In this document: one piece after another, positions 32,962-35,816 of the stretch | Numbering within the stretch: the stretch's first letter is position 1 | Layout of the letters: the number at the start of each line of letters is the position of its first letter | Notes under the pieces: generated by a model | Database searches by the model: none | Seen by the model: only the letters and a program-made list of their open reading frames with translations | Told to the model about the DNA's origin: nothing | Source of the DNA: Flavobacterium sp. J27 | GTDB lineage: Bacteria; Bacteroidota; Bacteroidia; Flavobacteriales; Flavobacteriaceae | NCBI RefSeq assembly: GCF_004303025.1 | Contig: NZ_PJQW01000019.1 | Coordinates: forward strand, 1-35,816 | Length of the DNA stretch: 35,816 nucleotides | Direction of reading: 5' to 3' | Position numbers and translations under genes: made by a program

Positions 32962-34329
32962 ATGCAAGACAAAGTGATTGTTGGTAGCGAAGAATGGTGT
33001 TCCTTCCCTACTTTAGGAATTCCAACTATAAAAGCCAGAGTAGATTCGGGTGCAAAAACATCTGCTCTACACGCTACTAATTTAAAAACCTTTCAAAAAG
33101 ACGGGGTCGATTGGGTTAAATTTGATATAAATCCAATTCAAAATAATGCAAAAACAATTATCAATTGTGAAGCAGAATTGGTAGACCAAAGAATAGTTAA
33201 AAGTTCTAGTGGTTACAGAGAAAGAAGGTTTGTTATTAAAACAACATTAGAAATCGGTGGTAAAAAATGGGAAGTACAACTAACTCTAACCAATCGAGAT
33301 TCTATGGGATTTAGAATGTTATTAGGTAGAGAAGCTATGTCGGGAAGAATATTGGTAGATCCTGAAAAAAAATATTTACTAGGCCAACCAACTAATGAAA
33401 AGTTAAAAGAACTCTATTTTGATAACTCTACAGAAAAAAAAGGACTACGCATAGGGCTTTTAGCTAGTAATCCAGAGTTATATAGTAATAGAAGAATCAT
33501 GGAAGCAGGAGAATTAAGAGGTCATGAAATGCACTTCTTAAATTTAAAATATTGCTATATGAAACTAGACGCCGATAATCCTGAAATACATTATAGAGGC
33601 GGAAAGATTTTAAATGATTTTGACGCAGTTATTCCAAGAATTAGACCGAGTATGACCTATTATGGTTGTGCATTAACACGTCAATTTGAAGCACTAAAGG
33701 TATTTGCACTAAATAATGCTGCGGCTATCACACAATCTAGAGATAAACTTTTTTCATTACAATTACTCCTTAATAATGGTGTAGATATTCCCACAACTGG
33801 TTTTGCAAATTCGCCTTTAGATACTGACGATTTAATTAAAATGGTAGGCGGTTCTCCTCTGATTGTTAAATTATTAGAAGGTACACAAGGAAAGGGAGTG
33901 GTTTTAGCAGAAACTAAAAAAGCGGCCGAATCGGTAATTAATGCGTTTAAAAGTTTAAATGCAAACATTTTAGTACAAGAATTTATAAAAGAAGCTAATG
34001 GAAAAGATTTACGCTTATTTGTGGTTGATGGTAAAGTAGTTGCTGCTATGCAAAGAGAAGCAGCACCTGGAGAGTTTAGAGCTAATATTCATATGGGAGG
34101 TTCTGCTTCAGTTGTAAAAGTAACACCTGAAGAAAAGAAAATTGCAATAAAAGCAGCCAAAGCTATGGATTTAAAGGTTGCTGGTGTCGATATTATTCGT
34201 TCTAGTAAAGGTCCTTTATTATTAGAAGTTAATTCTTCTCCTGGTCTTGAAGGCATTGAAGGCGCAACGAATAAAGATATTGCTGGTGAAATGATCAAAG
34301 CTATTGAAAAAAATTTTAAATGGAAATAG
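32962..34329 (+). CDS. rimK: RimB-like protease domain fused to RimK-type ATP-grasp glutamate ligase
   Basis: 455 residues. The N-terminal 150 residues are a retropepsin-like (RimB / putative ATP-dependent zinc protease, PF05618-type) domain: VGSEEWCSFPTLGIPTIKAR, then the VDSGAKTSALHA motif with Asp28, and FRMLLGREAM near its end. Residues about 155-455 are RimK ATP-grasp: LRIGLLASNPELYSNRRIMEAGELRGH, DAVIPRIRPSMTYYGCALTRQFE, SRDKLFSLQLLLNNGVDIPTTGF, LLEGTQGKGVVLAET, and LLEVNSSPGLEGIEGATNKDIAG with the metal-binding Glu/Asn. In other bacteria RimK adds glutamates to the C-terminus of ribosomal protein S6 and RimB helps trim or regulate it; here the two are one chain. It lies 72 bases after clpC, past its terminator. 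Confidence 0.9.
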   Translation: MQDKVIVGSEEWCSFPTLGIPTIKARVDSGAKTSALHATNLKTFQKDGVDWVKFDINPIQNNAKTIINCEAELVDQRIVKSSSGYRERRFVIKTTLEIGGKKWEVQLTLTNRDSMGFRMLLGREAMSGRILVDPEKKYLLGQPTNEKLKELYFDNSTEKKGLRIGLLASNPELYSNRRIMEAGELRGHEMHFLNLKYCYMKLDADNPEIHYRGGKILNDFDAVIPRIRPSMTYYGCALTRQFEALKVFALNNAAAITQSRDKLFSLQLLLNNGVDIPTTGFANSPLDTDDLIKMVGGSPLIVKLLEGTQGKGVVLAETKKAAESVINAFKSLNANILVQEFIKEANGKDLRLFVVDGKVVAAMQREAAPGEFRANIHMGGSASVVKVTPEEKKIAIKAAKAMDLKVAGVDIIRSSKGPLLLEVNSSPGLEGIEGATNKDIAGEMIKAIEKNFKWK

Positions 34330-34336
34330 ATAAATC

Positions 34337-34723
34337 ATGAAAAAAAAATTCCTCTTATTCACATTTTTTTTAGGGTTTGTAAGCTTTGGTTTTTCCCAAG
34401 AATGTAAAGAATACAAAAACGGAACATTTAAACTTGAAGATAAAGAACTAGGAGTTACGTATATTATCAAACGAAAAGGGAATATTCAAACGGAAAGAAA
34501 ATTAGGTGAAGATAAAGGTTTGGATTTTGAAGTCATATGGATTGATGATTGTACTTATATTCTGAAAAGTACTCCCGAAACCTCATTGTTTTTAAAAACG
34601 GAAGTTGATTTAGTAGTACAAATCAAAAATGTAAAAGGAAATTATTTAGAATTAGAAATGCACATGAAAGATCATGATTTTGAAACTACCAAAATGACAA
34701 CTTTTGTAGAAGTAATAAACTAA
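34337..34723 (+). CDS. small secreted protein of unknown function
   Basis: 128 residues with signal peptide MKKKFLLFTFFLGFVSFGFSQ. The mature part, about 107 residues, is a compact strand-rich domain: YKNGTFKLEDKELGVTYIIKRKG, QTERKLGEDKGLDFEVIWIDDCTYILKS and VVQIKNVKGNYLELEMHMKD. Two cysteines (ECKEYKNG and DDCTYIL) could form a disulfide. The pattern resembles other small flavobacterial periplasmic proteins that begin with a CxxYKNGTF-like strand. It begins 7 bases after rimK and 7 before the TMEM175 gene, so it is part of the same operon. Function unknown. Confidence 0.75.
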   Translation: MKKKFLLFTFFLGFVSFGFSQECKEYKNGTFKLEDKELGVTYIIKRKGNIQTERKLGEDKGLDFEVIWIDDCTYILKSTPETSLFLKTEVDLVVQIKNVKGNYLELEMHMKDHDFETTKMTTFVEVIN

Positions 34724-34730
34724 CTTTAAA

Positions 34731-35306
34731 ATGAAAAAAAACAGACTTGAAGCCTTTAGTGATGGTGTTTTAGCTATTATAATAACGATAATGGTATTGG
34801 AATTAAAAGTCCCTGAAGGATTTGAAATTGAAGATTTAAAATCTTTAGCACCAAAGTTTTTAAGTTATGTTTTAAGTTTTATTTATTTAGCTATCTATTG
34901 GAACAATCACCATCATTTGATGCACACAGTAACAAAAATTACTTCAGGTATTTTATGGGCAAACATGAATCTACTGTTTTGGTTATCCTTAATTCCTTTT
35001 ACCACTTCTTGGTTGGGAGAACATATTACTGAATGTGACCCTATGTCTTTATATGGGTTTACTCTATTAATGGCTGGTATTTCTTACTGGGTTTTAACCA
35101 ATAGAATCATTGCTGCTGACGGAAATGATTCCCTTTTATTAAAAGCTATTGGAAAAGATTTTAAGGGTAAAATTTCAGTAGTGCTCTATTTAATTGCCTT
35201 GTTATCTTTACAATTTATCTATTGGTTTGCTCCTATTATATTTGTTACTGTAGCTATAATTTGGATTATTCCAGATAAAAGAATTGAAAAATCTATTGAA
35301 CACTAA
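34731..35306 (+). CDS. TMEM175 family (DUF1211) potassium channel-like protein
   Basis: 191 residues with about six membrane segments. The first helix starts with RLEAFSDGVLAIIITIMVLEL, which carries the family RxxxFSD signature used in gating and pore formation, followed by the acidic LKVPEG loop. Later helices include YVLSFIYLAIYWNNHHHLMH, with the conserved W/N/H cluster, and ANMNLLFWLSLIPFTTSWLGEH. Bacterial members are tetrameric potassium-permeable channels with one six-helix repeat per subunit, and the length fits. It belongs to the run of plus-strand genes behind rimK. Family is firm; channel activity is by family. Confidence 0.88.
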   Translation: MKKNRLEAFSDGVLAIIITIMVLELKVPEGFEIEDLKSLAPKFLSYVLSFIYLAIYWNNHHHLMHTVTKITSGILWANMNLLFWLSLIPFTTSWLGEHITECDPMSLYGFTLLMAGISYWVLTNRIIAADGNDSLLLKAIGKDFKGKISVVLYLIALLSLQFIYWFAPIIFVTVAIIWIIPDKRIEKSIEH

Positions 35307-35317
35307 AAAACAAAAAA

Positions 35318-35680
35318 ATGAATGTATTATCTCAAATTTTAGTAGCTTTTATAGCTATTTTACACTTGTATATTTTATGGCTAGAAATGTTTGCCTGGAC
35401 AACAAGAGGTCCAAAAGTTTTTAGAACTGTTCCCAAAGAGCTATTTCCAAAAACAAAATCTATGGCTGCAAATCAAGGTTTGTATAATGGCTTTTTAGCG
35501 GCTGGTCTACTTTGGTCTTTATGCATTACCGATATGAGTTGGAGTAAAAATGTAGCTATTTTCTTTTGCGCTTGTGTATTAGTTGCAGGATTATATGGCG
35601 CTTATTCGGTCTCTAAAAGAATATTTTTTGTACAAGGAATACCTGCCATTTTAGCTTTACTTAGTTTGTTATTTTTATAA
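35318..35680 (+). CDS. DUF1304 family membrane protein
   Basis: 120 residues and four membrane helices. The DUF1304 pattern is present: ILVAFIAILHLYILWLEMFAW, then NQGLYNGFLAAGLLWSL and the last helix FFVQGIPAILALLSLLFL. These small inner-membrane proteins have no established function. It starts 11 bases after the TMEM175 gene, so the two are co-transcribed. A terminator follows at 35704-35736. Confidence 0.88.
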   Translation: MNVLSQILVAFIAILHLYILWLEMFAWTTRGPKVFRTVPKELFPKTKSMAANQGLYNGFLAAGLLWSLCITDMSWSKNVAIFFCACVLVAGLYGAYSVSKRIFFVQGIPAILALLSLLFL

Positions 35681-35703
35681 ATTATAATCACCATTTTAAA
35701 AAT

Positions 35704-35736
35704 AAAAAGGGCATTTAATAATAAACGCCCTTTTTT
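35704..35736 (+). terminator. intrinsic terminator after DUF1304 gene
   Basis: AAAAGGGC pairs with GCCCTTTT; the inner TTTA/TAAA extends the stem after one mismatch. A run of six T follows on the plus strand. Confidence 0.85.
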
Positions 35737-35743
35737 AATATAT

Positions 35744-35816
35744 TGTCCCGTCCTGAAATAAGTTGACACAAAATCGACTTATTATGAATAGACTAGCAAA
35801 CAAAGAAGAAAAGCGC
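35744..35816 (+). mobile_element. left end of an insertion sequence (IS3-like), truncated by the window edge
   Basis: The segment starts with TGTCCCGTCCTGAAATAAGT and continues GACAC, which resembles the terminal inverted repeat of IS3-type elements, with the 5'-TG end usual in that family. An ATG follows 40 bases in, as expected for orfA. It begins 8 bases after the DUF1304 terminator, so insertion behind an operon end would be harmless. The other end is outside the window, so target duplication and family cannot be confirmed. Confidence 0.6.
35784..35816 (+). CDS. start of a putative transposase gene
   Basis: Eleven codons (MNRLANKEEKR) are visible before the right edge. The position just inside a terminal-repeat-like sequence suggests the first transposase frame. 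Too short for a family assignment. Confidence 0.4.
   Translation, partial: MNRLANKEEKR

Noticed and set aside
1..35816. CRISPR arrays, rRNA genes and riboswitches
   Set aside because: No regularly spaced short repeats, no rRNA-like stretches and no aptamer-like leader were seen on reading both strands.

Overview
The window is AT-rich DNA from a member of the Bacteroidota, most likely the Flavobacteriaceae. The pointers are: a type IX secretion C-terminal sorting domain, a FISUMP-type lipoprotein, a periplasmic-propeller (reg_prop/Y_Y_Y) histidine kinase, a fused RimB-RimK protein, GyrA with the Thr82/Asp86 quinolone-region residues reported for flavobacteria, and promoters of the TTG...TAnnTTTG type. 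I cannot name the genus or species from the sequence alone.

The left part (1 to about 21.4 kb) looks like accessory DNA. From 8056 down to 402 there is one tightly packed minus-strand cluster: a DUF418 membrane protein, an amidohydrolase lipoprotein, a PD40 beta-propeller protein, an M1 metallopeptidase fused to a NodB deacetylase, a decayed second copy of the PD40 3' end, a GNAT acetyltransferase and a stand-alone NodB deacetylase. The cluster shows recent duplication: the PD40 tail matches its parent at about nine bases in ten, and the two NodB domains are paralogues. It is followed by the start of a FISUMP lipoprotein that runs off the left edge. From 8351 to 16532 come minus-strand genes for secreted, lipoprotein or membrane proteins, several unrecognised. 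They include a six-repeat propeller carrying a T9SS sorting domain and a carboxypeptidase-regulatory-domain/class-C-beta-lactamase fusion. At 16793 the strand switches to a two-component pair, a histidine kinase and a NarL/LuxR-type regulator, with a palindrome upstream that may be an operator. A thioredoxin-like/J-domain protein follows, flanked by two stretches holding decayed minus-strand coding remnants.

At 21932 to 23619 there is an intact large serine recombinase and a small companion gene, followed by inverted and direct repeats. This marks a probable junction between accessory DNA and the stable chromosome. Next is a minus-strand tRNA operon (Ser-GCT, Pro-TGG, Arg-TCT) with a recognisable promoter and terminator.

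The right part (24.3 to 35.7 kb) is housekeeping: thiolase, an SH3/NlpC-P60 peptidase, a TPR protein and gyrA (minus), clpC (plus, divergent from gyrA), rimBK, a small secreted protein, a TMEM175-type channel and a DUF1304 protein, with clear intrinsic terminators. The window ends inside what looks like the left end of an insertion sequence.

The most interesting unit is the 402-8056 cluster. It co-locates two polysaccharide-deacetylase domains (one fused to an aminopeptidase), an acetyltransferase, an amidohydrolase with its PD40 partner, and a DUF418 membrane protein. I read it as a possible envelope or peptide/amino-sugar processing locus; that function is inferred, not shown.
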